Below, one piece after another: positions 8,856 through 18,000 of a DNA stretch of 38,717 nucleotides (within the stretch, counting starts at the first letter, position 1; each line of letters opens with the position of its first letter). A program made the translations under genes and the position numbers. Location: NCBI GenBank assembly GCA_022843745.1, contig JALHNB010000055.1, forward strand, positions 1 through 38,717. Reading direction: 5' to 3'. Under the pieces are notes generated by a model. That model was given only the letters and a program-made list of their open reading frames with translations. It searched no databases and was not told the origin of the DNA. This DNA is from Anaerolineae bacterium (GTDB lineage Bacteria; Chloroflexota; Anaerolineae; Aggregatilineales; Phototrophicaceae).

Positions 8856-8858
8856 ACC

Positions 8859-9887
8859 ATGAATCGGATAACAGGCCGTAAATGGGCGCTAGGCCATGCG
8901 CCCCTACAAGCGATACTTGTGCTTTTGATCCTTTTGCTGCCGATGTTTGCCCATGCACAGGAAGCCGAAGAAACGGAGCAGCCCGATGAACGCCTCTGGC
9001 TTCGCGTGTTCGTGGACAGCGCCTTTTTACGTGCCGAGCCGCTGCTGGTCGCGACTCCGGTTGGCTCGGTGGTCGAGGGTGAAAGCCTGCAAGCGGTGGG
9101 GCGCAACGCCGATGGCACGTGGTTCGAGGCGCGGCGTGCAGGCAGCCGAGGCACAGGCTGGATTTTCAACGAGATGGTGAGCAAGGAATTCGACGTGTGG
9201 GATTTACCGCTGACCAGTTCCGCCGGGGCGGATGGGCCGGAACAAGTCGTCGATACCGGACTCGCCGTTTTCGTGTTGTCGAATACCCGCCTGCGCGATG
9301 AGCCATTTCTTAGCGGCGAACAGATTATGCTCGTCCCCCACAGTGTCACGATTCCCGTCGTCGGGCGCAATCAGGACGCGAGCTGGCTGCGCGTCAATTT
9401 CAACGGGCATCTGGGCTGGATTGCCGAGTCGCTCACCCGCGCGTCCGGCGATCTGATGACCGCACCGCTGGGATTTGACCTGCCGCCGCTGACGTTCGCG
9501 ATTTTGATTATTCCGCCGGAGTTGCAGCTGGCGCAGGTGGATCGTCTGCAAGCATTCGTTCAGGCGCAGGTCGATTTATCCGATGGACTGAGCAGCTATT
9601 GGTGGCAGGTTTTCCGGGGCGAGATTTTGCCGTGTACCCCCCCGCCCTTCTCGTCGGAGTATCAATATACGCCGCAGGATATTCAACAGCTTCCCGAACT
9701 GGATCGCTTCGTCCCCAATTTGCAGGAGGCCGTCGATTCCGTCAACGACTCGCTCGAACCACTGCAATCGTGCGGCGCGTATATGCCGGACACGCTCATC
9801 GACGCGCGAAATTCAGCGATCAACGCTCGGCTGATTCTGCTCAATATTCTGGATCGCCTGGACGAGGTGCGGGCGATTATCCGATGA
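8859..9887 (+). CDS. Secreted double-SH3 protein with Cys-bracketed helical C-terminus
   Basis: Extracytoplasmic protein of 342 aa. A signal peptide with hydrophobic core (residues 18-30) ends at AHAQ. Two bacterial SH3 (SH3_3-like) domains follow, about residues 46-110 (ending GTGWIFNEMV) and 130-205 (ending LGWIAESL). The C-terminal ~110 residues are predicted helical and bounded by two cysteines (LPCTPPP and LQSCG, about 46 residues apart). The same layout is seen in the SH3 protein at 18855-19973. Residues 9-16 of the signal peptide are encoded by a dispersed palindromic repeat. SH3 domains of this kind bind cell-wall or surface polymers; the ligand here is unknown. The gene ends inside the promoter of the toxin-antitoxin pair. 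Confidence 0.85.
   Translation: MNRITGRKWALGHAPLQAILVLLILLLPMFAHAQEAEETEQPDERLWLRVFVDSAFLRAEPLLVATPVGSVVEGESLQAVGRNADGTWFEARRAGSRGTGWIFNEMVSKEFDVWDLPLTSSAGADGPEQVVDTGLAVFVLSNTRLRDEPFLSGEQIMLVPHSVTIPVVGRNQDASWLRVNFNGHLGWIAESLTRASGDLMTAPLGFDLPPLTFAILIIPPELQLAQVDRLQAFVQAQVDLSDGLSSYWWQVFRGEILPCTPPPFSSEYQYTPQDIQQLPELDRFVPNLQEAVDSVNDSLEPLQSCGAYMPDTLIDARNSAINARLILLNILDRLDEVRAIIR
8884..8907. repeat. Dispersed GGGGCGCA palindrome inside a signal-peptide coding region, copy 2
   Basis: GGGCGCTAGGCCATGCGCCC followed by CTAC lies in frame within codons 9-16 of the SH3 gene and encodes part of the signal-peptide n-region (WALGHAPLQ). It is an imperfect palindrome of the same family as 827-850 and 18960-18983. 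Confidence 0.7.
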
Positions 9888-9893
9888 TATAAT
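9885..9893 (+). promoter_or_regulatory. Extended -10 promoter of the toxin-antitoxin pair
   Basis: TGATATAAT is a perfect TG-N-TATAAT extended -10 box overlapping the stop codon of the SH3 gene, 31 bp before the antitoxin start. No -35 consensus at 17-18 bp, as is usual for extended -10 promoters. This would let the pair be transcribed independently of the upstream gene. Confidence 0.5.
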
Positions 9894-9923
9894 GGATTTG
9901 CTTACAAGGAAGAAAGGTCTACG

Positions 9924-10382
9924 ATGGCTGATATTGTTTTGCCGCCTGATTTGGTTGCGCGCTTAGAAGCGATTTCAGAGCAAGAAAAACGCTCTCCCAA
10001 AGCTGTTCTTCAGGCCATGTTCGATCAATATATTCCAGCATCGACGCAAGAGACCGATAGCAATGCTTTGCACCTCGTAAGGAAGAATCTTTATGTGCGT
10101 GCCCGGCAGTATTGGAAGCAAGTTGGCAATAGCGAACGTTTGGCGCTGACCGATCCACAGCTTGATGAGCAATTCTGGCTGTTTGATGGAGAGGGCATCC
10201 CACGCTTGAAATCTGAGCAGAGTAATATCGATATTCCGCCGGACTCGCTGCTTCGATTGGGGCAGCTTGCGAAACAAACTGGTTTTCGCTCTGGTCTACA
10301 TAATATCGCAGAGCAGAGCCGGAATATCGTGCGCGAAGAACTCGCTAAACGCCTGACAGGTGAGCGTTCGGATGGCTCGTAG
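9924..10382 (+). CDS. Putative antitoxin of a PIN-domain toxin-antitoxin pair
   Basis: Protein of 152 aa directly upstream of, and overlapping by 11 bp, a PIN-domain gene, which is the VapB position. The N-terminus (LPPDLVARLEAISEQEKRSPKAVLQAMFDQYI) looks like a ribbon-helix-helix DNA-binding unit. The remainder is unusual: a middle region rich in aromatic and acidic residues and a second short helical region with RLGQLAKQTGF, making it longer than the 70-90 aa typical of VapB. ATG 9924 follows AAAGG at good spacing. Expected role: repress its own promoter and neutralise the PIN nuclease. Assignment rests mainly on position; no specific family was recognised. Confidence 0.65.
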   Translation: MADIVLPPDLVARLEAISEQEKRSPKAVLQAMFDQYIPASTQETDSNALHLVRKNLYVRARQYWKQVGNSERLALTDPQLDEQFWLFDGEGIPRLKSEQSNIDIPPDSLLRLGQLAKQTGFRSGLHNIAEQSRNIVREELAKRLTGERSDGS

Positions 10383-10794
10383 TCGTGTTCTCGTGGACAG
10401 CAGTTTTCTATACGCTCTTTTTGATGAAGATGATAACAAACATGCTGCTGCTTACCTGTTTTCCCAGGCCGATAGCAGTCTGGCAGTCGTTCCCGACATT
10501 GTTCTGGTCGAAGTTATGCTTCTTGTTGACCGGGCTGGCGGCGTTCCGGCTGCGGTGCGATTTCTCGATTTTTTCTCAGCAGCCCCATTTCAGCTTGAGC
10601 CGATTATTCCCGGCGATTTGAAGCGGGTGCGTGAGATTACTTTCGCTTACTCATCATCCCGTTTTGATTTTGTTGATTGCTGTGTGATGGCTCTAGCCGA
10701 GCGACTAGAAATCACCCATATTTGCATGTTTGATCGCCGTGATTTTTCTATCTTTCGACCTCGTAACTGCGATTTTTACGATCTGCTCCCCTAG
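10372..10794 (+). CDS. vapC: PIN-domain ribonuclease toxin (VapC-like)
   Basis: Small PIN-fold nuclease of 140 aa. Acidic residues expected to hold Mg2+ are visible: D9 (LVDSSF), E47 (VLVEVML), D99 and D102 (FDFVDC), and D121/D124 (FDRRDF). PIN toxins of this type cleave tRNA or other RNA, but the target cannot be read from sequence. ATG 10372 is chosen over GTG 10360 because AGGTGAG lies at the right distance and the 11-bp overlap with the antitoxin frame is typical of translational coupling. It converges with the SH3 operon 18 bp downstream. Confidence 0.85.
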   Translation: MARSRVLVDSSFLYALFDEDDNKHAAAYLFSQADSSLAVVPDIVLVEVMLLVDRAGGVPAAVRFLDFFSAAPFQLEPIIPGDLKRVREITFAYSSSRFDFVDCCVMALAERLEITHICMFDRRDFSIFRPRNCDFYDLLP

Positions 10795-10812
10795 CACCAA
10801 AACGTTGACTCG

Positions 10813-11535
10813 CTACCGAAACGCATTCGGCACGCTGCTGTCGGTTTCCGGCTTGTCAAAAGTGCCGCCCGTGCGCAGTAAACAAATCTGCTGCCATTGG
10901 TAACGCTCTGTCCCAGTTGTCCAGTACGGCACGACGCGCCAGGTATACGTTCCCGCCTGCGACGGCAGTTGATCGAGTGGAATCACGGCGGTTGTCGTCT
11001 CGGTGTCGAACGCGATGCGGAACTGCGCGGGCGTGATGACGATGACGCTGTAGAGGGTCGCGCCGGTCAGCGCCGGGAAGGTGACCATAAGTTCAGAATT
11101 TCCGGCCATAAAATCGCCGGAGCGCGTGAAATCGCCCTGCCAGCCAGCGCAAAAATCAGTTGATACATCAAACACGTCCGGTATGCGCCCATTGCCATCA
11201 CGCGGCGGCATAATCCCCGTGACCGGGATGCTGTTAAAGGCCTTGCTTGTCCGAACCAGACGCGCATAAATCCAGGCACGGCTGTCACCATAATCAATCT
11301 GAAGCCACTGCCGCCCATCCCAGCGCGAATAAAAATCGCCCGCCCGTCCACGAATCGCCACCGACGTGTTCAGCGGAAGCTGCCCTACCGTATCAAAGGC
11401 GAAATCCGGCCCCGCCCGCACCTCCGCCGTATCGACGGAGATCAGGCCATAAATCGTGCCGTCCTGCGCTGATGCGATAAAAACCGATGCCAGCGCGGTC
11501 AATAAAATCGCAACAACAAGAATACTTCGCTTCAT
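10813..11535 (-). CDS. Secreted SH3-domain protein
   Basis: Extracytoplasmic protein of 240 aa: signal peptide MKRSILVVAILLTALASVFI ending near ASAQ, one bacterial SH3 domain (about 30-95, with EVRAGPDFAFD and WLQIDYGDSRAWIYARLV), then a beta-rich region (about 125-225) that resembles an Fn3-like or carbohydrate-binding sandwich (TFPALTGATLYSVIVITP...TYTWRVVPYW). ATG 11535 is preceded by AGGGGG, and this ribosome site overlaps the stop codon of the upstream gene, so the two are translationally coupled. Last gene of a three-gene minus-strand operon. The fold of the second domain is a guess. Confidence 0.8.
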   Translation of the reverse strand: MKRSILVVAILLTALASVFIASAQDGTIYGLISVDTAEVRAGPDFAFDTVGQLPLNTSVAIRGRAGDFYSRWDGRQWLQIDYGDSRAWIYARLVRTSKAFNSIPVTGIMPPRDGNGRIPDVFDVSTDFCAGWQGDFTRSGDFMAGNSELMVTFPALTGATLYSVIVITPAQFRIAFDTETTTAVIPLDQLPSQAGTYTWRVVPYWTTGTERYQWQQICLLRTGGTFDKPETDSSVPNAFR

Positions 11536-11543
11536 AATGCCCC

Positions 11544-12962
11544 CTACAAGCAAATGGGTATCTTCACCATACCATCAATGTCGTCCGGCACGTCAAAAAG
11601 GTTATCCGGGTCGGACGAATAACGGTGTCCGCTGTAAAAGTAAAACCCATAGTGAATGACCGATCCATCATCGAGTTTATCTTCATAATAATCGATTTTC
11701 GGATCGTCGCGATCAGTCACGAACGCCGTTTCCGCCGCAGCGCAGGCCGCATCCTGCCCTGCCAACTGATACGCATCCCAATACGCTCTCGCCATCGCCG
11801 CGTAAATGTGACCGTGTGTGCCGGGCGGGTATTCTCGCTCCAGGCTCCCAACCATGCTTTCAAGCGACGCAATATCCTGCTCCGATTGATAAATCTGCAC
11901 GAATCGATACCCGGCGAATGCTCGCAGATACGCCCGCTCCAACTCGGCAGCATAAGCATCTTTGTCAGCGATAGACTCCGCATAAATCAGCCAGGGCGTC
12001 TGCCAATTGCCTTCGGCCCAGGCCGTCAGCCTCTCGGAGTTGTATAAATTGCCGTAATATGTTTTTGCCTCGTTAAAGTGACCGCAGGCGTAGTAGGCTT
12101 CAGCGCTGTGCAACGTGTCAAATAGGCTGGTTGGCTCATCCGTAAAATAGCGACACTGTAACGTCAATTTGGGAGGCGTCCCTTCCCAAGTGTAAACCAT
12201 ATCAATCGGGCGGACATGGCTGTACTCAATAAATGCCGAGGCAGTTTCTTCCTCGTAGGCATAAGTGTAGCCGACGATCAGTTCCAACGTGGTCAGGTTT
12301 TCATCGAGATTGAGGAGACGCACATCGCTAAACGCGCCATAATACGGCCCGATGGTGAATGTCACCGCCAATTTTTCGCCATTCCACTCCAGCATTTCCA
12401 GCGTTTCGTGATATTTTTGCCCCTCGATGGTGTCCAGCTCCAGCACGATCTCAGGGCGCTGGTTGTTGCCGATGTCCACCACGTAAAGGAGGTGCGCTGG
12501 GCTTTCCTGATCCGCGCCGCTCCAACCGCCAGTCGTAAACGTATCGAGGTGTGAAAAGTGGGCGTCCTGGCAGGTAAACAATCCGATGTAGGTGGTAAAG
12601 GTCGCGCCATAATTCACGGTGACATTTACCAGAACATCCTCGAATCCGTCATTCGTAATATCGGACTCGATCACCTGGGCGAACATCAATGTGCCGGATG
12701 GCGCGAGCGCATCTTCCAGGCCTCTAGTTGAGTGCGTGAAATTCAAATACGTGACGATTTGATCATCCAGAATTTTGACATCATCAGTCCGCCCTTCCGG
12801 CCTGTCAAACACGATCACCGGCGCAGGGAAGTCGGTTGGCTCGACGCAGCCCTGCGCGGATACCGGGAGCGCAAAGGCAAACAAAAAAGGAATCAGAAAA
12901 ATGACTCGATCCAGCCGCGCCCGTTCTTTTTGGTGAATATGCAAATCGGCTTTGGGTCGCAT
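11544..12962 (-). CDS. Secreted protein with FG-GAP-like and TPR-like regions
   Basis: Extracytoplasmic protein of 472 aa, not assigned to a family. The hydrophobic signal VIFLIPFLFAFALPVSAQ is followed by a beta-rich half with Asp-rich FG-GAP/VCBS-like motifs (IESDITNDGFEDVLVNVTV; LNLDENLTTLELIVGYTY) and then a helical half with TPR-like pairs (AEAYYACGHFNEAKTYYGNLY; HGHIYAAMARAYWDAYQLAG). ATG 12962 starts two bases after the stop of the binding-protein gene (ATGTGAAAATG), and GGGGA upstream serves as ribosome site. A longer frame back to 13022 lies entirely inside the upstream gene and is not preferred. Middle gene of the three-gene operon; probably handles a surface or periplasmic ligand with its partners. 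Confidence 0.75.
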   Translation of the reverse strand: MRPKADLHIHQKERARLDRVIFLIPFLFAFALPVSAQGCVEPTDFPAPVIVFDRPEGRTDDVKILDDQIVTYLNFTHSTRGLEDALAPSGTLMFAQVIESDITNDGFEDVLVNVTVNYGATFTTYIGLFTCQDAHFSHLDTFTTGGWSGADQESPAHLLYVVDIGNNQRPEIVLELDTIEGQKYHETLEMLEWNGEKLAVTFTIGPYYGAFSDVRLLNLDENLTTLELIVGYTYAYEEETASAFIEYSHVRPIDMVYTWEGTPPKLTLQCRYFTDEPTSLFDTLHSAEAYYACGHFNEAKTYYGNLYNSERLTAWAEGNWQTPWLIYAESIADKDAYAAELERAYLRAFAGYRFVQIYQSEQDIASLESMVGSLEREYPPGTHGHIYAAMARAYWDAYQLAGQDAACAAAETAFVTDRDDPKIDYYEDKLDDGSVIHYGFYFYSGHRYSSDPDNLFDVPDDIDGMVKIPICL

Positions 12963-12964
12963 TT

Positions 12965-14290
12965 TCACATTTCCCCGCTGCATGACATGCGATTTTCGAC
13001 TGCCATCGCCCGTTCGCGCCATGTCGGAAATGGCAGCACACTCGAACAGGTCGCGACACTCTCCGGCCAGACCGAGCAGATTGCCCGTCCCTGCTGCTGC
13101 CGCGCGATGATCGCGGGGTGCTGGTTCACGCCGTTCGCGTCAAAAGCCAGCCCTTCGCCCATCAAGCCTGCTGAATCACTGATATTGACCGATCTTGCCA
13201 CCGCACGAATCGACTCCGCGCTCAGACCGTTATCCATTGCCAGCGGCAGCACATTTTGGAGCAGCACAAAAACGCCCGACGCGCTCAAATCGGCTGTCCA
13301 GCTCGGCGCTGTGCCATAATCCTGCTGATACGCCGCGCGGTAAAAGTCATTGATTTTCCAGATACGCGACGCTCGATATTCTTCGGTGACTGGCCCGGCA
13401 GTGTTGATCGAGATAAAGCCGTCACTGTTGGCATTCTGGCAAATATCGCGACGATAACTTTCGCTGCCGACGTGAATCCAGGCATCAATATTCGCGTCAG
13501 CCTCGCGCAGCGCATACCACAGCCGTTCGCCGTCGCGGTCAAACACGCTCAAAATGACAATGTTGATTCGCGCCTCGCGCATCTGCACCGCCAGCGTGTA
13601 AGCATCCCCGCAGCAGATTTCATCCGAATAGATATAGTCGATCAGCGGCGGGGTGTTCAGCGTTTCGCGAACGCCCTTGGCAACATCTGCACGGCGTTCT
13701 TCATAAATCAGCGCGACTCGCGGTTCGGCAAAATTTGATTGCGCGAAATTCGCCGCCCCTGCACCCAATTGCTGGAAATCCGCCGCCAGCGAAAAAATCC
13801 AATCGCCTCTCGCGTTAGTGGGTGGTGAATCGGTCACATCCCAATACATCACGCTGGATGATTGGGCGATGGCGCTTGCTCCTTCGCTGACGGCGCTCAG
13901 TCCACTGCCGATAATGAGGGGTACACCCTGCTCCACTAGCGTTTGCGCGGCGATTTCGGAATCAGCGCGGTCACTGGCTGGCTCGTAAAGCCACTCGATG
14001 GGGCGACCATTTATGCCGCCGCACTGGTTGATCGCTTGCCTCATGGCCTCCGCACCCCGAAAACTCTCTGTACTTTGAGCGCTGAATAGAGAGCCTTCTG
14101 GGAAAATGGCTCCCAGAGTGATGGGTTCACCTTCTGCCGGAACACACGCAGGGTCTATAGAGGTCTGGTTGAGGTTATAATGACTATACGAAACACCAAC
14201 TCCTGTAAACATCAAGGCTAACAGAATGAAAAAAATCCTCTGCGCCCCTGCTCCTCTGCGCCACTGCGTTAAGCTTTTAAAATTCTTCAT
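12965..14290 (-). CDS. Branched-chain amino acid-type ABC substrate-binding protein
   Basis: Periplasmic-binding-protein type I fold (LivK/Peripla_BP_6 group), 441 aa. After the signal segment (IFFILLALMFTGVGV) the canonical order is visible: ITLGAIFPEGS, GAEAMRQAINQCGGINGRPIEW, AAQTLVEQGVPLIIGSGLSA, VALIYEER and a C-terminal lobe with GLMGEGLAFDANG. ATG 14290 follows AGGGGA. The n-region SLTQWRRGAGAQR is encoded by a dispersed 8-bp-period repeat. No LivH/M/G/F transport genes are adjacent; instead the gene heads an operon with two secreted proteins, so it may act as a receptor or scavenger rather than as an importer component. No lipobox is seen. Confidence 0.9.
   Translation of the reverse strand: MKNFKSLTQWRRGAGAQRIFFILLALMFTGVGVSYSHYNLNQTSIDPACVPAEGEPITLGAIFPEGSLFSAQSTESFRGAEAMRQAINQCGGINGRPIEWLYEPASDRADSEIAAQTLVEQGVPLIIGSGLSAVSEGASAIAQSSSVMYWDVTDSPPTNARGDWIFSLAADFQQLGAGAANFAQSNFAEPRVALIYEERRADVAKGVRETLNTPPLIDYIYSDEICCGDAYTLAVQMREARINIVILSVFDRDGERLWYALREADANIDAWIHVGSESYRRDICQNANSDGFISINTAGPVTEEYRASRIWKINDFYRAAYQQDYGTAPSWTADLSASGVFVLLQNVLPLAMDNGLSAESIRAVARSVNISDSAGLMGEGLAFDANGVNQHPAIIARQQQGRAICSVWPESVATCSSVLPFPTWRERAMAVENRMSCSGEM
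14236..14272 (-). repeat. 8-bp-period CGCAAAG-type array, copy 1, inside a signal-peptide coding region
   Basis: Read on the minus strand: ACGCAGTG, GCGCAGAG, GAGCAGGG, GCGCAGAG. The array is translated as part of the N-terminus of the binding protein. One of seven related arrays in the window. Confidence 0.75.
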
Positions 14291-14333
14291 GATTCCCCTG
14301 CTGGCGTGACTGTTGATTCCGCTTATGATAATT

Positions 14334-14339
14334 ATTATA
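14334..14339 (-). promoter_or_regulatory. Possible -10 box of the binding-protein operon
   Basis: TATAAT on the minus strand, 44 bp before ATG 14290, in the 141-bp divergent region. The best -35 candidate 17 bp upstream (TTCTAC) is poor. The opposite-strand gene at 14432 shows no clear promoter. Confidence 0.35.
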
Positions 14340-14431
14340 GGGGTGTTTGCATCGGTGTAGAACAAACGCCGGGCAAGCGTTGGTCAATGACGTAGTGAGC
14401 CGATTTCGTCATTTGATAAAGTTGAATAATC

Positions 14432-14971
14432 ATGCACTCTCGCTCAATCAAAGTGGATTCGATGTTGGCCGAAGCCTTAAAATTCACCCATGACGACCTC
14501 TCGGCCAACCGCGATGGCTATATGACCAAGGAGCAGCGTAAGCGTCTGCGTCTAATCGGTTTAAGTCAGTATTTACCATCAGCAGTCGGTTCAATTGTCT
14601 TCGGTGCGGCTTTCATTTTATGCCTTTTGCTGCTTTTGGCGAGGTTGCGTGATAATACGCTTTTAATTTTGTCAGCTTTTTTTGGATTTGGTTCACTCTG
14701 GTTAGCCGGATACGCCTATGTGCAACGGCGCAAATTCAAAGCTGATCTTGAAAAAGGTGACGTAGTAGAGGCAGCGGGACAAATCAATCTGAATATTTTC
14801 GGCCTGAGTAACCGCGTCAGTTTCAGTATAGGTATTGAAAAGCAAAGGTTTAGGGTCACACGGCAGATTTTGCTGGTATTCAAAAACGGCGAACCTTATC
14901 GAATTTACTACACGCCGAACACCAAAACGCTGCTTTCCGCCGAGCAAATACCGCAGGGGAAACCCGGCTAG
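14432..14971 (+). CDS. Hypothetical two-helix membrane protein
   Basis: Protein of 179 aa, not assigned to a family. The N-terminal cytoplasmic segment (LAEALKFTHDDLSANRDGYMTKEQ) resembles the start of small Chloroflexota membrane proteins I have seen before, followed by two helices (about 48-70 and 77-94) and a C-terminal soluble beta-rich domain ending in VFKNGEPYRIYYTPNTKTLLSAE. Two starts are possible, ATG 14432 or ATG 14462; neither has a strong ribosome site, and 14462 would place the conserved LAEAL block right at the N-terminus. It stands alone between the divergent operon and the large propeller gene. Confidence 0.65.
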   Translation: MHSRSIKVDSMLAEALKFTHDDLSANRDGYMTKEQRKRLRLIGLSQYLPSAVGSIVFGAAFILCLLLLLARLRDNTLLILSAFFGFGSLWLAGYAYVQRRKFKADLEKGDVVEAAGQINLNIFGLSNRVSFSIGIEKQRFRVTRQILLVFKNGEPYRIYYTPNTKTLLSAEQIPQGKPG

Positions 14972-15009
14972 TCGCCCGAATCAGCCTAATTTCACGGTGG
15001 GCAGTTTTT

Positions 15010-15033
15010 GTAGGGGCGCACGGCTGTGCGTCC
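15010..15033. repeat. Dispersed GGGGCGCA palindrome, copy 3
   Basis: GTAGGGGCGCACGGCTGTGC followed by GTCC, 30 bp before the start of the large propeller gene. Stem arms GGGGCGCAC/GTGCGTCC are nearly complementary. Confidence 0.7.
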
Positions 15034-15063
15034 AAATTTAGCAACATAGAACAGGTTATTTTT

Positions 15064-18000
15064 ATGCGCCATACTCGTTTAATTTTTGCCATTTTTCTCG
15101 TCGCAATCGCCATTGTCGGGGTCACACTTGCCCAGCAGAGCGAGCTTTCCGGCACGGCGTTTCAGGTCGTCTCGGAGCTAGGTCGCGCTGTCCCCAAGAG
15201 CATGATCTACGACCCCAATTTTGAGCGCTACGCCGTCATTGATGCCTACGGCAAATTGATGCTCGTCGATGCACAGACATTTGAGGAGCAGCACGTCCTC
15301 TACGAATATGGCGCGTTTAATGATCTCGCCTTCAGCCACGACGGGCGCTGGCTGGCGCTGGCGGTTGAGACGCGCATCGAACTCTGGAACACCGAAACGG
15401 GCGAACTCACCGCCGACCTCACCGATCTCAGCCAAGCGAAGCGTGTTCACGGCCCGCTGACGTTTGCGCGTGATGACAATTTGCTGCTGTTTTTCGGCAC
15501 CTACCCTGCCCCACCGGAACTGCGCCGCTTCGAAGATGACACGACGACGGTTCCCTGGCTGTGGAATCTGACCAAAGCCCGCGATGAAGGCGACTCGACT
15601 TTCCCGCGCAACGTGGAAGCGCTGGCATTTTTTGATTATCGCAACGGTTTTGTGCTAGGGCCAGATAACCGCATCGTGGCAGCGCTACCGGGGCGCTTAA
15701 ATGTTATCGACGCATATTCGACGGACGTGCTGTACGACATCGACACGGCGCGTTACGAGCAAGACCCGATGGACGTGTGGTTCAGCCGCCGCGACAACCG
15801 CATCTATATCCGCCCTGTCGAGGAATTCAGCCTGATTCAGGTCGATACCCAGCGCGGCGTATTGGTCGAGTTTCCGCTTTCCCAAGAATTGACGCTCAAC
15901 GATCTGCAAACTATCGGCGGCATCGAACTCGGCACGACGGCGCAGGTCATCGGCGGTGCGGCATCGACGCAAAAAATCCCGCTGCTGGAAGTCCTACTTG
16001 GCTACGATTACCGCGATTACGAACCCTGGCTCAACCATCCCCTGACGGTGACGCTCATCGACGCGCTTGAGCCGCCCACAGGCGATGAGGCTCAACTGCG
16101 CCCGCTGCTGTTCGTTTTTGACGAGGAAACGCAAAAAGGTCAGTTCGTTTTCAGCCGTTCGTATATCGCCTCACAGCTTGTTTTCAGCGGTGACGACCAG
16201 CGCGTTCTGGTTCGCAATGTCGGCGGCGAAGAAGAGAAGATCGAAATTTATGATCTCGCATCAGGTCGCTTGGAACAATCGCTGATTCCGGCGCTGCGTG
16301 ACAGCTATTATTCGCCCTCGCGCAAGAATCGCATCCTCGCTTACGATCAAAGCGGCGAGACGATTATCAGCGATTTCCAGCGTTACGAGGCCGCCACGAC
16401 GGACGTGATTGCCGAGGATTTGCGCTACTCGCAGCGTTTTGACCGCTTCTTCTTCTCCGGCGACAATATCGTCACCCTCAGCGGCTCGGAGTGGCGCTTG
16501 TGGAATGCCGAAACGGGCGAGGTGATCGAGCGCAAAGTTCTCAGTTTTAATGGCGACATCATTGCCGCCGCGCCGGATGGCTACCAATTTTTGACGCGCT
16601 TCTACACCAACGAAGATCAGGGCGCAGAAATTCTGGATGTTACGTCGGGCGAACGACGCACGGTACGTTTCACCGAACTGCGCGGGCGCTTTATCGAGGA
16701 CGTTTTGCCGAGTGCCGATTGGGAACATTTTCTCGTCATTTATTCGACGAATTCCTATGGGCCGTATGATCCCGGCAACGAGATCGCCATGTACAGTATG
16801 GAGGATGGCGGTCAGCAGTGGTTTATGGCGGGTGACGATCTGCCCTACCCCTATGGCCGCAGCTATGGCTGGGTCGATAACAGTACGGTTTATGTCTACG
16901 GCGAAGATGGTGAACAGCCGGAGCGCGAATACGCCACCGAAGAAGAATATATTCCGCCGTATGAGACGGACGATACCCTCGGCTGCCTGTACTATATCTA
17001 CTTTTACGCGGGTGTGGACTACGAAACGCTCGAATCGGTCTACCCGCAGATCGAAGCGGCACTTTCGCCCCAGGCCATGTCGGAATTGACCACATTCGCC
17101 TGTAACCGCGCCCGCGAAATCGAAGCAAGCTGGACAGAAACAAGCGGTACTGTCACGCGCACGCCGCCTGCCCCGCTCGTCGTCGCCAATGTGCCGATGT
17201 GCCTGCTGTCGCGCTATGGCGAACATTCCCAGGCGCTCGTCACCGATTGGCAAAATCTGATCGCATCGCTGCCGGAAGAAGAAGGCGCGGAAATGGCGGC
17301 GCTGGTCTGCGAAGGCATCTCGAACGCCGACAGATTACCCGCCAGCTTTGCCCCGCAAACGATGATGATTGATGCCGAAAGCGGCGTGCGCTCGTTTGGC
17401 GATTACACGCCGCCGGGAAATATCCGCCCGATCAGCCCGATTTTAACCGAATTTGAACGCACGGAAGAACGCTCGATGGGAGCGGCGATTTTGAGTCCTG
17501 ATGAAAGCCTGGTCGCGGCATCCAGCTTACCGGGCGAACTCATCATTTACCGCTTCGTTTCGGCTTCCTATCGCGCACTTTTGGACTTCGGCACGGCAAC
17601 GGCAGGCGCGGTCTTTGATGCTGAAAATCGCATCGGTGCGCTGCCCTCGCCAACGCCGACCTTCAGCCCCCTCGGTACGGCGCGGCCTACGCTAACGCCA
17701 ACGATCACGCCGACCCCGCCGCCACGCGCGGAAACGCTGGCTGATCTGCCCCGGCTGGGCGAAACCGAAAATCTCTGCCCTGCCGAAACGCTCTACAGCA
17801 TCGACGCGCCGCCGCCGGACTATAACCCGGCTGGACGGCTGATCGCGCCCGTGACAGGCGACGAAGAATGGGCGATCAACCCCGCCAGCGGACGGCGCAA
17901 CCCCGACGAGACTATCCCGACCTGTCAGTTCGGCCTGACGTGCAAAATTTCGCCGGATTCGCGCTGGATTCTGGCGTTCGGCATCAACGAGATTTTTGTC

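Noticed and set aside
16261-17253. 330-aa minus-strand frame inside the giant propeller gene
   Set aside because: Antisense shadow; the plus-strand frame has WD40 blades, a signal peptide and runs unbroken for 1264 codons.
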